DNA from: Apostichopus japonicus
Lineage: Eukaryota > Echinodermata > Holothuroidea > Aspidochirotida > Stichopodidae
Assembly (NCBI RefSeq): GCF_037975245.1
Contig: NC_092568.1
Coordinates: forward strand, 17,007,001 to 17,071,000
Length of the DNA: 64,000 nucleotides
Direction: 5' to 3'
The notes beneath the pieces are model-generated. The model was given only the letters and a program-made list of their open reading frames with translations, was not told where the DNA came from and made no database searches. A program made the position numbers and the translations under genes. Position 1 is the stretch's first letter. The number at the start of each line of letters is the position of its first letter. Shown here piece by piece: positions 21,964 to 34,169 of this stretch.

Positions 21964-24900
21964 TTATTCCATGATTTTTTTGCACATGAAGGCGCCCTTA
22001 AGTTTTTTGCTGTTAGCCGGTACATCGTTCCAAATACCTCTACGTGATGGTCTATCCCAGATCATGACTCCCTCCTCTGGAATGTCGAGAGATGGGTTGT
22101 TAGGCATCCAATCAGTGAAGTCCACAGGAGTGTTGTCCGTCCAATGGAACACGCCGTTAGTCAGGATGTCATTCAGACCGATGTACAGGAAAGGTTTCTG
22201 GGATGCCTTTTGTTTGAAGTTATAAATGTCCTAAGAAATGAAGAAAAAAAAACATAATTCCAGAGTGGAAACCTTGAATTTACACAAATATCATACCACC
22301 CCAAGAGATTGGTTGAATTGCGCGCACTTTGGTGTGTAGGTGTGACAAGTTACCAATGATCAAGGCTAAGTTTTTTTTCAAACAAACATTGAAGACTATG
22401 TATAAGAACAATCTTGCGTTTAGACCAAAGACCAAATTTATAGTCTAAATATGTCTCAAAATGAACCATTTGACGTCTAAACGTTTACTTTAGCCTGGAG
22501 GAGCACCTCAGACCCCTACGTGCATGCCAGTCGGCATTGATCTTGAGCATACACCTGTCTATAGGATGTGCTTTCTTGTTGTTCATTACACATGTGTAAG
22601 TGAGATCCCTGTCACGACACCACATATACATGTGTATGTAGATATGTATTAATGTTTTGACAATTCTTTCAGTTCGGTAGTATATAATCTGATCCAGCAT
22701 TACAGGGAACCCACATTTTCTTATATGTCCATTGCGCCTGCGTATGAACGATATCATCTTATCTGGGATATGCGTTTCTTACCATGACATGATGTTCATT
22801 GCGCATACTCCTCCAGATTAACTTGACAAAATCGTATTCTTGTTGGTTGTGGATAGAGACGAGATGAGAGCCTTCATTTACACAGAATTGTTCTGCATTC
22901 ATCCAGTTGAGGTATGGTGTACCGTAATAACTGAAACATTCACAATGAGAACGAAAAAATGGAATTATTGGTTATGAGGAGAAGCATGTTATTCGCTTTT
23001 AACTTCTCGTTTCTATTTACAACTTTAATAGTTAAAGATCGCCCATATTTACTCCTAGGTTTAGTTTGCTAATAAAATATTACTCAATGTTCTCCAAAGT
23101 ACTTTCCGAGGTGTTGGCTCTCCCTATTGATTTCACTGACATTAAGAAGTGTATATTCCGGTAAATGCTGCAGTTAAATCCCTGCAGGTATATTATATAG
23201 AGAATATGGATTGCAACTGAGGAGGATATATATGTTTGGTTGATGACGGTAAAATGCTTGTTGAAGTTTGAGCACGAATATGTGACCATAAATAGACTTT
23301 CTAGCATATTTGGGGCAATATTTAACAATGGTGGCGGAACCGGGGTGTCCCCCAGTTTTGTGAAAAATCTTCCAAAATTGGACTTAAAAAAAATTCAGTG
23401 TCCCATTTTATAAAGAAAAAAACCCTGTAAAATCCCTCATATTTACACTGATAAAGTCCAATATATTATTAAAGGCAAAGGTACCATTTTACGGCAATTT
23501 TAGCCGTTAATGGTCATATATATCGGTGTTTTGGCCGAGTGGATAAAGGCGGTGGCCGGGTTCAGGCGCGGCGGAACGGAAAAATTATTGGGGGGGCTAA
23601 TGTGTGGAGACTACCTAAGCGGAGCGCCACCATCGGTTGGCGCGGAGCGTACAAGAAAATTTTGGGTTATTTCAAACCCCCAGATGGCCGGAAATGGCAC
23701 TTCCCGTGTGTTTTATGCTGCGAATACCTAGCCCTAAAATATGGGTCTCAAGTCTGCAATTTCTCAGATTGCACGTAAAAGTCTGTAAAAACATTGTAAT
23801 TTGTATATTCGATGGTGTTTTAAGAGAGTAGCTATTATACTCGTGTACTCGCAAAGACGTTTTTGAGTGTAGTAAGGGCAGTGGCGGAGCTAGGGGTATT
23901 GGTCGGGGGGGGGGGCAAGAATGGTCTGTAGGGGCGCTTTCGACACTATCTAAGCGGAGCGCCACCACAGGTTGGCGTGGAGCGTACAGAAAAATTTTGA
24001 GTAAAGATACTCCCTAGATTGCAGGAAATGACCCTTTCCGGGCCTTGCTAATTTGCAGATAAACGGAGAATAAATAGGTGTCGTCGCCATTTTGTCGGAA
24101 AATTACACCAACAGAATATGACAAATGTCAATAGGTATATGAGAGCGCAATAAAATAGTCAATAATAGCGAATAAGTAAAAAGTATATTGAAAAGCTGAA
24201 AAGGGCGCCAGCAGTCCATTTGAGTCTGTCGGGGGGGGGGGGGGGATCCGCCTCCTGACTGTATATATGGACGCTCCGCCACTAAGTAAGGGGATGTTGG
24301 AGAACTGGCTGAAATGAGGCAAGTCATTGGCCTAAGACGAAGTTGTGTTACGCTTACTGGTACTCACACTCACTGCTTCCACTTTTCACGGGGCGTGAAG
24401 ACGCGGTTGGGGTGACAATGTGGTCTATAGCCAGGGGACGGGCCGAGGGTCCCCCAGCAATTACTAAAATTATTACACCTATATAGTATACGTGTGCATC
24501 GGACAGATCGACAAGTATGCATTGAAAAATGGGCAGATGCACGTTTCGGAGCCTTGGTAAATATTGGGGGGGCTTATCATGCATTTGCCCCCTCAACTTT
24601 TTCATTGGGGGGGGGGGGGGGGCTGAGCCCCCCCAAGCCCCCCCGGTTCCGCCGCCACTGGCCGGGTTATAGTAAGGTGGTTTTTTAATTTTTATCCAAG
24701 AGCAATCTACGGTTTTCCCACCTGAAATGACTTTCTAAACTGAAAAGATTCCAAAAACTATCCCAGTACAGTCGCGCCTTGTATCTGTTAATATATGATC
24801 ACTCTTAAACTACATTCTTACATGTCTCCCGTTTGTAATTTCCTGTTTTAGAAGCAGTTATTCAACAAACAAAATTAATACAAATTTATATGTTCGAAGT

Positions 24901-25160
24901 TTGTTTTGGCTAAGTGGAAACTTTTTATAACAGTATACCAAGAAATTAACAATGTATGCAAAATTGGGCCCGTATATAGACCTATATAAGTTTTCGTGAA
25001 GTGACGATTGAGAGAAAATCACAAAACTTAACAATTGCAAATATCAAATTTATTCTTACCGATAGCAATATCCTTCATAGTGTGTCCACGTAGTTGGGCA
25101 CATGGATAAACTTGAACCGACCAATGCGGCAAAAATAACTAGCAGTACTTTGGCAATCAT
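21964..25160 (-). CDS. Secreted C-type lectin, complete, 3 exons, 171 aa
   Basis: Minus-strand exons 25160-25060, 22930-22783 and 22230-21964 join in phases 2 and 0 with consensus splice sites. Residues 1-19 are a signal peptide (MIAKVLLVIFAALVGSSLS). A single C-type lectin domain follows: CPTTW and GYCYRYYG hairpin (Cys21, Cys32), helix Cys50, IGL of the WIGL motif (about 101), WND at 150-152 and Cys166. Such proteins bind sugars or microbes outside the cell in echinoderm immunity. Two departures matter: the inner cysteine pair before and after WND is absent, and the EPN/QPD calcium-sugar triplet reads MPN (125-127). Classical calcium-dependent sugar binding is therefore doubtful. The start is chosen because it opens the signal peptide. 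Confidence 0.88.
23331..24660. mobile_element. Composite hAT-like element in the lectin intron
   Basis: The left edge GTGGCGGAACCGGGG is matched in inverted form at the right edge (CCCCGGTTCCGCCGCCACTG). Inside is a block near 23,600 (AAGCGGAGCGCCACC, then TTGGCGCGGAGCGTAC) that recurs in the MITE nested at 23,879 and in the elements at 38,701 and 56,796. No transposase frame remains. I could not find a target-site duplication for the outer edges. Confidence 0.55.
23879..24284. mobile_element. Nested hAT-type MITE with 8-bp target duplication
   Basis: 406 bp bounded by CAGTGGCGGAGC and its inverted partner GCTCCGCCACTA. The 8 bp AGTAAGGG is repeated directly on both sides (23871-23878 and 24285-24292), as expected for hAT insertions. 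It carries poly-G runs at both ends and no transposase. It is inserted inside the larger composite element. Confidence 0.8.
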
Positions 25161-26470
25161 CTTGATTTCAGCTGCAATAAATGGGTGGACCGTCTGTTGT
25201 CTTCGAGGTGAAAATCGCTTGTGAAATGCAAACAAGTCATGGAGGACTTTACCGTGAATGAACTAAGATAAGTGTAAGGAAACAGACATCTTCCTGTCGT
25301 CAAGCAATTAGCACAGGATTGCGTAATCAGCTTCTCAATATTTCCCTTTAGTACATGTAACCTTTACATAAGATAACATAACTACATCCTCAAACAGATT
25401 GGCAGTGTTGATTTTGGTAAGTGTTGATAACAGCCCTGCATAGCCAGAGTGCGAATTGCGTCTGCTCTTCCCCCCCCCCACCCACCCTTGATAGTGTTGT
25501 AAGGGGGGGGTGTAAGCGGGCTTACTACAAAATGGTGCTATCATTTCCATTGTTGTAACTTTTTACCACGCTCCATCCCTGCCCCGTTGTTACAGGTTGT
25601 TTGCAGCTTGACTAGTCAATTTGGATCGCAAATATTAAGGAGAAAGTCAAAGTTTTTTTTAAATTCCCAGTTTGCTTTCGTGTGTGATGGTGTAGCAATA
25701 TCAACTCCCCTTATAGCCTTAGAATCCCCCTACCCCCCCCCCCCCACACACGCATAAATCAGCCCCGTTACAATAACCTCCTACCCGCGCACCCTTCTTT
25801 TAAAAATCCTGGATTCGCCCTTGTGCTGTAATTGATATATGCTGCTGCTGGTAAATACGTTATAGAAAAAAAAAATGAAGTGTGAGGAGACGTCTAAGAA
25901 AATAACTACGGTATTTTGCAGAATGAATTGTTTCTTCTTCTCATTCTTCTGATCTCTATATTAGCACGCGGAATAGGAATAGGACATCATTGTCAATGGG
26001 AGAGGGGAGAGATGGGGGTTTGATCACAGCTAAAGCGTTCCGTCGAGGCCACCTCCTTTCTTTCTTTGAGTGGTGAGACAGCTGGTGGGGGGGCACTGGG
26101 GCAATTGGGGGGGGGGCACTGTAATATTAGCTACAAATATATAGGCCCAAGTTTGATAATTACAGGGTACATGTATATTATATCTACGCGCTTGCTTCGT
26201 TCTTACATTTTACAGATGTTTTCTTGCGCGCCTCCAATTTATACGTCTACCGATACTTGCTTGGCGGTCCACCCCTCCACCCCTCCACCCAACCCGCGGC
26301 TGGCCCGTATGCAGCATTTTCAATGGGGGGGGGTCAATTTTCGGACAAAAAGGACCATTTCCATTACTAATTCCGGTAGTCATGAAGCGTATGAAGCGCC
26401 GCAGGGCGCGAGCTTATCTAGGGGCTCTGGGGCATGACCCCCTCCCCTCCGAAAAATATTGAAATTCTAA
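25161..26470. other. Intergenic and lectin upstream region
   Basis: The presumed promoter of the lectin gene lies just above 25,160, but no clear TATA box is visible. The remainder is repeat debris with poly-G/C runs (25,470, 25,730, 26,085, 26,110, 26,325). From about 26,310 there is weak similarity to 40,505 and 58,570, marking the left fringe of the duplicated unit. Confidence 0.5.
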
Positions 26471-27412
26471 ACGTCAAATGGTGCAATTCGACGTATTTTG
26501 CGTAAAATATAGTCTACGAAAGAAGACTGAAATTTAGTAAAAATTGTTAATCTGACTTTTTTAATATTTCACTATTATGTAGATTTAACAGACATTATTG
26601 CGAAAATCCTTTTCGCTATAAAGATCTAGAAGAAATAACGCAAGGATAGAACGACTGAAAGGGCTGCAATGGTAAAGAACTAGTCGCGGACAAACGGAAA
26701 GACATATCCAATCGTACTTTCTTCATGCGGCAAGTATACTCGGCAAATGTGACATATCACACACAATACGATATGATATAATACATAGTCTAGCTGAATA
26801 TGACACTCTACAGGTCCATCTGACCCATGTTCTGATCCCCCAGTCAGTGTCCAAAAAGATTTGATACAGTAGGAGAAGCGAGTAGCCTGTAAATTAAGAT
26901 TGAATTTATTTCTGGAAGATCGTACAAGTTACAACCTGGTTGCCAACCTTGATAGACAGACTGTTCTTCAATTTCATCAAAATATCTTTATCAACATCAA
27001 GTATCAAAATATGTTTTTATTTTGAACGCCTTATAAGACATTATTAAAAGCCAAAATAGGCTCATCACACAGCTACTACTGTACTATCCGAAGCGGACCA
27101 TAACGGATACTGCTCCGGGGGGAGGGGGGGGGGGGTGCGGGAGGCTGGTCCCAGTTAGAGCTTCACTCCCCCAGAAATGCTTAGATGGTTTACATGTTAA
27201 TGTTTAACAATTGAGAAAGAAGGAAAGATAATCGAAAGAGGTTGAATTATGGTATTACTATATCTCTGTTTTTATTTAAAACAAATAATATTCGAATACC
27301 AATTGGTAAAGATGATGTAACCAACAAGAACTGATTATATACAAAAGTCTAGCATACTAATAAAGTATATGCAGTCTTTGATAACAGTGTACAGAGACAG
27401 CAATGGATTCTT

Positions 27413-28443
27413 TTATTTCGCGTAGTGGATGAAGAATCCCTTGGAATTAAATGCAATCATTTTCTTTCTACGAAAAATCAAGACCACAACTAAAACTCTC
27501 AAGATTGGCATCAAATAGTAGTCGTCCATTATTTCCAAGATACGAGCAAGTTTAGCGACATCAATCCAGAGGAGATGAAATATATCATCATCGGAAGAGA
27601 AAGTGAATGGTGGCAGCTGTGGGTCTACTCGGACCCTTGTGTTGGTGTCATCGCGCTGGCAAAATCCATTCTCTGGCAGAAGATAGTTGAATTCATCGCC
27701 ATGAGACAGAGGTACGCAGACACGATCGTGGTAACCAGGAGTGACGTCATACATCAGGAAAGATGATACCAGCTCAAAGAAGTGGTAAAGGTAGTAGGTC
27801 ATGACGTCATAAAAATCAAAGAACAATATGTCCAGTGTTGACCATTCATCTTGGATCTCGTCGAGGTCAAGGTTCAATGATTCTTGACCATCCAAGGTAG
27901 GAGTGAGTTCTTTCAGATCCTCGGACTGGTCAGACTCGTTAGCATCGTCACAGTAGCCATAGTACATACATGGACTGGTGACGAAATAGTTTTCATCCAT
28001 AACATCTTCGAGTTCATAGGAACCTGAAAGTGAAGGAAAGAATGGACACTGAGATTAAATTAGTTTATAAAAGAAAACGAACTTTAAGGTAGTCAAATAT
28101 GAAACAAAACCACGGATATGTTTTGTAGATCTAGAACATATCCATCGTCATTGTATCTAAGCTAGTTTGCCAACTGGCTTAGGCCTACTATATGAAATAA
28201 TTGCTGACCCTCTTCCACCGCTCATTGCATCATATACAACACATCAACACAGCGGCCAACTCCCGTATACCCTATCCTACTGGCAACGCCTAACTAACAA
28301 CAACGCTAAATCTTCGTCGAGGAATAACGGCGAAGGAATATAAATTTAAAGCGAAAATACTTACCAAAAGAGTCAATCGAGATGAAAGCAAATAACATGC
28401 ACAGTATCAGAAGATACTTGCAGTTGAAAGTGGCAAGAGGCAT
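27413..28443 (-). CDS. Unrecognised signal-peptide protein, copy 1, 229 aa, 2 exons
   Basis: Minus-strand exon 1 is 28443-28365 and exon 2 is 28023-27413, joined by a 341-bp phase-1 intron (GTAAGT donor, TTTCAG acceptor). Residues 1-27 are a signal peptide (KYLLILCMLFAFISIDSFG). The mature part is acidic and rich in Tyr, Phe and Asp, with four cysteines: Cys45 and Cys51 (PCMYYGYC), Cys129 and Cys148. Residues 59-104 form the unit that is amplified in copy 3. Near the C-terminus a short hydrophobic run (about 197-210, MPILRVLVVVLIF) is followed by RRKK, so a membrane-anchored form is possible. I recognise no family. Conservation of frame in three copies supports a real gene. AATAAA overlaps the stop codon. 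Confidence 0.75.
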
Positions 28444-28740
28444 TGTAATAAGATAGCAGCGAAAGCGAAGCAAGTGTTGATGAAGATAAAGTTATCTAGC
28501 AACTGATATAACACTATTGCTGTTGACGATTGTTTAAGTTTTAACATTTGACACAATGACTGTGACGTCAATGTAGCCGCTGACTACTAATCGAGCGTTT
28601 TTAGGAGACCGAGTGCGCGCACTGACGCTACTTTTCGAACGCACGTTAGCACAATCGCGCTCTCCTCTTTAAGAGACGTCTTCCTCGGCTTGGTCCGTTG
28701 TTTTGATGATGTACGTGAAGTACATAAGTATACACACGTC
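28444..28740 (-). promoter_or_regulatory. Conserved upstream region of copy 1 with CRE
   Basis: Directly upstream of the signal-peptide exon. It contains the CRE palindrome TGACGTCA at 28563-28570, about 120 bp before the ATG, a TATA-like GTTATATCAG near 28,500, a GTGCGCGCAC palindrome near 28,612 and a CpG-rich stretch to about 28,690. All of these recur at the same spacing before copies 2 and 3. The start site is not known. Confidence 0.5.
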
Positions 28741-28771
28741 TTATTGTTTATGTATAATTAATAAACAATAA
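28741..28771. repeat. Perfect inverted repeat with AATAAA-like ends
   Basis: TTATTGTTTAT, nine spacer bases, then ATAAACAATAA: a perfect 11-bp stem. Together with the following AATAAA it offers poly(A)-signal-like words on both strands. It is kept in copies 2 (42,934-42,964) and 3 (61,275-61,305). Confidence 0.75.
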
Positions 28772-28983
28772 ATAAACTTGGCACGATGTATAGTATGAGG
28801 CCTATTTAAGATATCAATTAGGTATACACTGAGCGAAGGTTGAAAGGGGTTGGTATAGGGTGAAAGGCAGTGGCGGACTAGCCGCATTGCGGCCATTTGG
28901 GCAATTATTGTTTATCAAAAATCTTTGCCAACTAGCAGAATCGTTGGAATGGAACGATGGGAAAATATTTGGCTGAATATATA

Positions 28984-29870
28984 TGTCCCTCCCCTGTTCC
29001 TGTTTACGCGTATATGCCGAGTTGTCCCTCGCTTGTCCCTGTATATCGCTATATGCCGAGTCGCATATTCCCCTGTTCCTGTATACGCCTAAATGCCGAG
29101 TTGTCCTTCCCCCGTTTCTGTATACCCTTATATGTTGAGTTGTCCCTACCTTGTTCCTGTATACGCCTTTATGCCGAGTTGCCTCCTTACCTGTTCCTGT
29201 ATACACCTATAGGCCGAGTTACACTTTCCCCTGTTCCTGTTTTCCCCATATGCCGAGTTGTCCCTCGCTTGTCCCTGTATATCGCTATACGCCGAGTTGC
29301 CTATTCCCCTGTTCCTGTTTATCGCTATATGCCGAGTTGCCTTCTCCCCTGTTCTGTATACCCCTATTTGCTGAGTTGTCCCTCTCTTGTTCCTGTATAT
29401 TGCATTTTGCCGAGTTGCCTGTTCCCCTGTTCCTGTATACGCCTATATGCCAAGTTGTCCCTCCCCCGTTTCTGTATACCCTTATAAGCTAGTTGTCCCT
29501 CCATTGTTCCTGTATACGCCTTTATGCAGATTTGTCCCTCCCCTGTTCCTGTAAACGCCTATATGCCGAGTTGTCCATCGCTTGTCACTGTATATCGCTA
29601 TATGCCGAGTCGCATATTCCCCTGTTCCTGTAAATCGCTATATGCCAAGTTGCCTTCTCCCCTGTTCCTGTATACCCCTATATGCTGAGTTGTCCCTCTC
29701 TTGTTCCTGTATATCGCATTATGCCGAGTTGCCTATTCCCCTGTTCCTGTATACGCCTTTATTCCGAGTTGTCCCTCCCTGTTCTTTTATAGGCCAATAT
29801 GCTGAGTTGCCTTCTCCCCTGTTGCTGTATACGCCTATATGCCGAGTTGTTCCTCTCATATTCCTGCAGC
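28984..29870. repeat. 39/40-bp minisatellite, array 1, about 22 copies
   Basis: The unit is GTATACGCCTATATGCCGAG followed by either TTGTCCCTCCCTTGTTCCT (39 bp) or TTGCCTATTCCCCTGTTCCT (40 bp). All three + frames and one - frame lack stops, which creates long low-complexity reading frames that are not genes. A hAT-like terminus (CAGTGGCGGACTAGCC) lies just left, at 28,868. Relative to arrays 2 and 3 the left flank has a deletion. Confidence 0.95.
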
Positions 29871-32764
29871 TTTCTTTAGCAAACACATTAATAGCAAGAC
29901 AATGTGTTGGTACTAATTTTTCCATTCTCCAGACCAGGAACGAGTTTGACTCTTCTTGTTCAGCTCCGAGGGACGTGTCTGTCGTTTGTTAAACACTTAG
30001 AAGACAACATATTATTATTATTATTATAACTTATTATCTTGTCAATCATACCAATATAGTTATTTTCAGAACAAGTATATTTAAACTAAAGTCGATACTC
30101 CCAAATCAGAGAATGGGGTTGCACTTGAATGAATGACCAGCAAAACTAATCATTTATTATTCCAGCCATATGAACGTATCCTGATATGGTAACGTGCAAC
30201 GCTTGATATATCTTGTACCGCACCGACTTGTAAAGAACGTTGCCACACATTTTAAACCATCGATATCCAAGTAATGATTTAATGGATGATATACTACGTA
30301 TTAATGTGATTATGTTGTAAACACTCTTTGACAAAAGTACTCTCAATCCAGGTTTTTATTTCCTTGACTCTATTTTTTGTTTCATTTTTTTGACAATTGG
30401 CCCCTCGTAAAAAATTCTCAGGCTCTTGAATAAAGTGGCTAGGCTACTAAATCCATCGAGCAGACTATTAGATCAGTTATTCAGATCAGGGAGTAGCCAC
30501 ACCAGTCAGATGCATTACAAAATTCATTCGAGAATATAAGACTTCTATATATTATGACCTCAGATAACATGTTTGCAATGCATTGCATAGCAAGTTCTTT
30601 TACCTGATTACACAATCGTTTTCAAGACTTTTGAGAAAACCAAGATAATGTTGTAATCTGCTCTTTTGGGTGACCGTTGAGCTTTGACACAATGTCGTCA
30701 CCACATTCCCAAACCCTGATATGGAAAGAAAGGGAACTTGACCTCGGGTCAGTTGTGATTACTGATCCCGTCATAATGATTGAATTTAATCAGTTCTCTT
30801 AATACTTTGCAGCAATCTATATAGTCGAAAAAATATCTGCCCTATGTCGAACCGTGTCCTCAGAAGAAATTTCCATATCATAAGAGTATACATAATATCA
30901 TATTTACATTAATGCCGTCATAAATATTTATCGAGCACTCGTTGTATGTACTTTCACAATGTAGTAGTATAAGGCATGACATAGGATGGTAGTAGTCGTA
31001 AAGTGAATTCTGTATAGGCCTATAATATGACGGGGTTCTGTGTGTCTTGTTTGACTATAGCTCTTCAAGAAATACGTGAGGGGAAAATGTTTTTGTCATG
31101 ATCATGGAAAGACAATATGTAGTAAGGAACCAAGTTTCATGAGATAAACATTTTTTTTTTAAATATACTTTCTTATTCTTATCTTGCAAACGCATGTAGA
31201 TAGAATAAATATGGCATATTAGTTCTAATTTATCTCGGGACACGATTTAGATTAATCAATTTTTTTCGGCGGTTATATTTTTGGTCAAAATAATAATCTA
31301 GGTTTTTAAGTCAATCATCTTGAAGAGAGGACATACGGAGCGTGATGGAAAGACGGAAGGACATTATATGAATAAGAACTCTCTTATTCATATAGTTACT
31401 TACTCACTGTTGTAACTCAAACAGTTGTTGAATGGGTAAACCATTACCCGTCTTGGTCTTTTAGCTAAAGTCAGGTTTAGTATATATAAATATATAAGTA
31501 TATTGACGTATGAAGTGAGCGTGACACATTTGCTTGTTACCCAATGGTAATACCAGTTCCTAATACCATGGTTACGTACATTAGTTTACCCCTCACTCAT
31601 TCGCACAATGGAAGAATCCCTGCTGGGGAGATTCCCCTACTAGTGAGGAGGGAGACTTCGCCCGAGCCTCTGCCAATCGCAGTTCATGCAATTGAAAGAT
31701 CGGAAAGAGGTGGGCCACGGTTGTATTATTCATTCTCTTTCGATCTAATGTCGTTAATTTTAAATCCATAGAAAGAATCAAGCAGCATGTAAAGCTCTTT
31801 TATGATTGCAAAGAGTGTTTATTTTCAGTTGGAATTTCTTACAAGAATGATTTCCCTTTTAGCATTCCTCCCATTTCATGGAGTATAATTCTTGGATCAA
31901 CGTAATCTCTAATCGCCCAATGACTTGAAAGGAAATGCAAAGAATGTTTCTATAGTTCACATGTTCTCATTAGTTTATTCCTTCATTTTGATTCAGACTT
32001 ACAACAGCTCAAAGAACACTTTGTAATATGATGTTTTTTTTCAAGATTAAATAAGTTGCATGAATAAATTTGGTCAGGTGATGAAGTGAAAGGAAAGCAG
32101 AGTTCTGGACGCAAGTCAAATCATTATTAAACCTATACTCTATGAGAGGCGATTCAAATACCTCTTTTCAAATCAGCAGAAGAAGGAGGAAACTTTATCT
32201 TTATTCTGTTCATCGGAAACTTATGCAATTGAACATTTCATTGTCATAGAGATATAATATACAATGTTCATGGTTCAGTAACGTACCGGCAAATGGTATG
32301 GGAATGAGGGGCGGCGGTGAAGGGAGGGTAGCTATGACCATGAAAGAGATGCTATTGCCTTCTATAACTTTTGTTTCACATCAGTGATTATAGCTGTTGA
32401 TGTAGTCGACCTTGTCATAGTGTTGACTTGTATTGCACATATACAAGCTATAAAAACATCCAAACCTCGTCCTCGTCACCGTCCCTTCCTCATTACCATT
32501 CAGTCTTTCAAAATGCAACAATTTTAAACGACGTGATCAAGAAAGCTGATAATAGATCAAAATTTGATATTTATAAAGATGATTCTAATAATTGTATTAA
32601 GCTAAATACACACTTATATGTATGTGTGGAACACAGTCATTTGGGGGCGGGGAGGGGGGGGGGGCTATCCACGCAAACTGCCGCAGTTTCAGAGCATCAA
32701 TAAGCAATAAGCACATCAGGTCACTGCGGACTTAACAAAGTCTTGTAGTTGACGAATTCCCGGT
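29871..32764. other. Non-coding block of unit 1
   Basis: No gene found. The block matches 44,896-49,218 in unit 2, where part of it is duplicated. It includes a perfect 11-bp palindrome at 31,367-31,392 that is absent from unit 2, a short TA tract near 31,480 and a repeat-like segment 31,544-31,771 that occurs three times in the window. That segment keeps a 75-codon frame containing [21 protein letters not shown] judge it part of a dispersed repeat rather than a protein. Confidence 0.55.
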
Positions 32765-33487
32765 CGCGATTTTTTTTACCCCAAACAGGTTTGCAATTAC
32801 GGAGTTTTCAGCCAATCAGATTGCTCGTGACGTCAGCATAAATAATAGCCATCGCTTGGAAGTTCGAAGACATATACTGGGTTACACACTGACACTTGAT
32901 TGAGTCTTGTTAAGGGGTTTCCCTTCAATCGCCCTAACTTTACTTTTAATGCTTGGATTATATGTTAACCTCACTTATGATACATACGCTACATTTTATT
33001 TGGTTCGTGTTTACGTTATCCACGATTCGTGAGCCGTTCTATTGAAATCAGAATTCGTTTCGTGGAATGGGTAGGCCTACACTCAAAGCAACTTCACGAC
33101 GCGAGTCTAGAGTAAATATACGCAAAACAGTATTTCCGTCACTGCACTGTGTACAGAGTTATAATACATAAAGGCATACAGCGCATGTGTGATGTACCCT
33201 GTACGAAACTTTCACTGTGCGATGTTATCGATTAATGCCTTTACAGAAAACTTCGATCAAAGTAGATCATACAATACTAGTGTGCTAAATATGTCTAAAC
33301 CAACTCCAAACATATCTAAATATATGTACGAAAAGCTACGGGTAATTTTGAACGGGTATATCTTCGTTGCAACAAATGGATGCAGAACCTCGAAGTGAAG
33401 TTTTCTGTGGTGATGACGTAACTTTTCCGACCAATCATGAACTACTATTTACGCACACTTGCAAACCTGTTTGGGAAAAAATTTCGC
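32765..33487. mobile_element. Terminal-inverted-repeat element, about 720 bp, in unit 1
   Basis: CCCAAACAGGTTTGCAA at 32780-32796 is matched exactly in inverse at 33459-33475, and the similarity extends outward (GCGA, T-run) and inward (CCAATCA, then a TGACGT core). No transposase is present. The left arm contains GCCAATCAG, TGACGTCA (32828-32835) and CATAAATA in promoter-like order. It is present again at 49,219-49,962, and an internal piece occurs at 47,790-47,980. Confidence 0.65.
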
Positions 33488-34099
33488 TTCTCTGTCCCCG
33501 TGTTTCCCAAATCTACTTGCATAAACTCAAAACCCTATGAATCCTGTTTCGGGTTTCGAATAACCGTGCTTTCCAGCCATTCAGATCCCTCAATAAGATT
33601 AGTCACATGAAGTTCACATATTTGACTTAATAAGCATTGTCTCTCATTCAAAACGGTACTAAAATGTGAATAGGTTTTGTCTGTTGAAATTTCAGGCTTT
33701 CTCCAGTTCATGATCGTCTGCATATAGAATATAGTTGTAAAAGGACACAACTTACAGCAAGAACTCTCTTGCGAGCATAATCTTAAGCAACCTTTTGTGA
33801 ATAAGAAGATTATACGGAATCCGTTTTTCTTTTACTGCTTGCTTCGAAGTCATCGATAGTAGTAAGGGCTTATAAGCCTATTGTATATTTACGTCTTGGA
33901 AGGAAACGACATTCTTACTGCTTGCTGCAATGTAAACAAAGACAAGCGTGAGCTTCTTGTAAATAAAGATATCCAGATGCGTTGTTCTAATGAGAGTAAA
34001 ACATGATGAATAGAGATTTCGTTGAAGGCAGTGCCGTTCATTGTTACCAATAGATTGTATCCAACCAACAATACCAATTTAAGCTCGTAGAAAGTTAAC

Positions 34100-34169
34100 T
34101 CGTCAAATGGTTCAATGGGTAGAACAGTGGACTGGTAACCTGATGAACTGAGTTCGACTCCATCAACGA
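34100..34169 (+). pseudogene. tRNA-like relic (Thr-like) in unit 1
   Basis: Seventy nt with a D-arm GGTTCAATGGGTAGAACA, an anticodon-loop-like CTGGTAA (GGT) and a B-box-like GAGTTCGACTCC. The ends TCGT and ACGA pair, but two acceptor-stem positions and part of the T-stem do not. It is more likely a SINE head or degraded tRNA than a working tRNA-Thr gene. Confidence 0.45.

Noticed and set aside
23524..23600. GGCCGAGTGG A-box-like sequence, possible tRNA or SINE
   Set aside because: The following B-box match is poor, the ends do not pair, and it lies inside the hAT-like composite element.
31544..31771. 75-codon frame repeated at 46,616 and 48,011
   Set aside because: The third copy runs out of a TA tract in place of its start, and the sequence has the look of a dispersed repeat. 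Conservation is explained by recent duplication.
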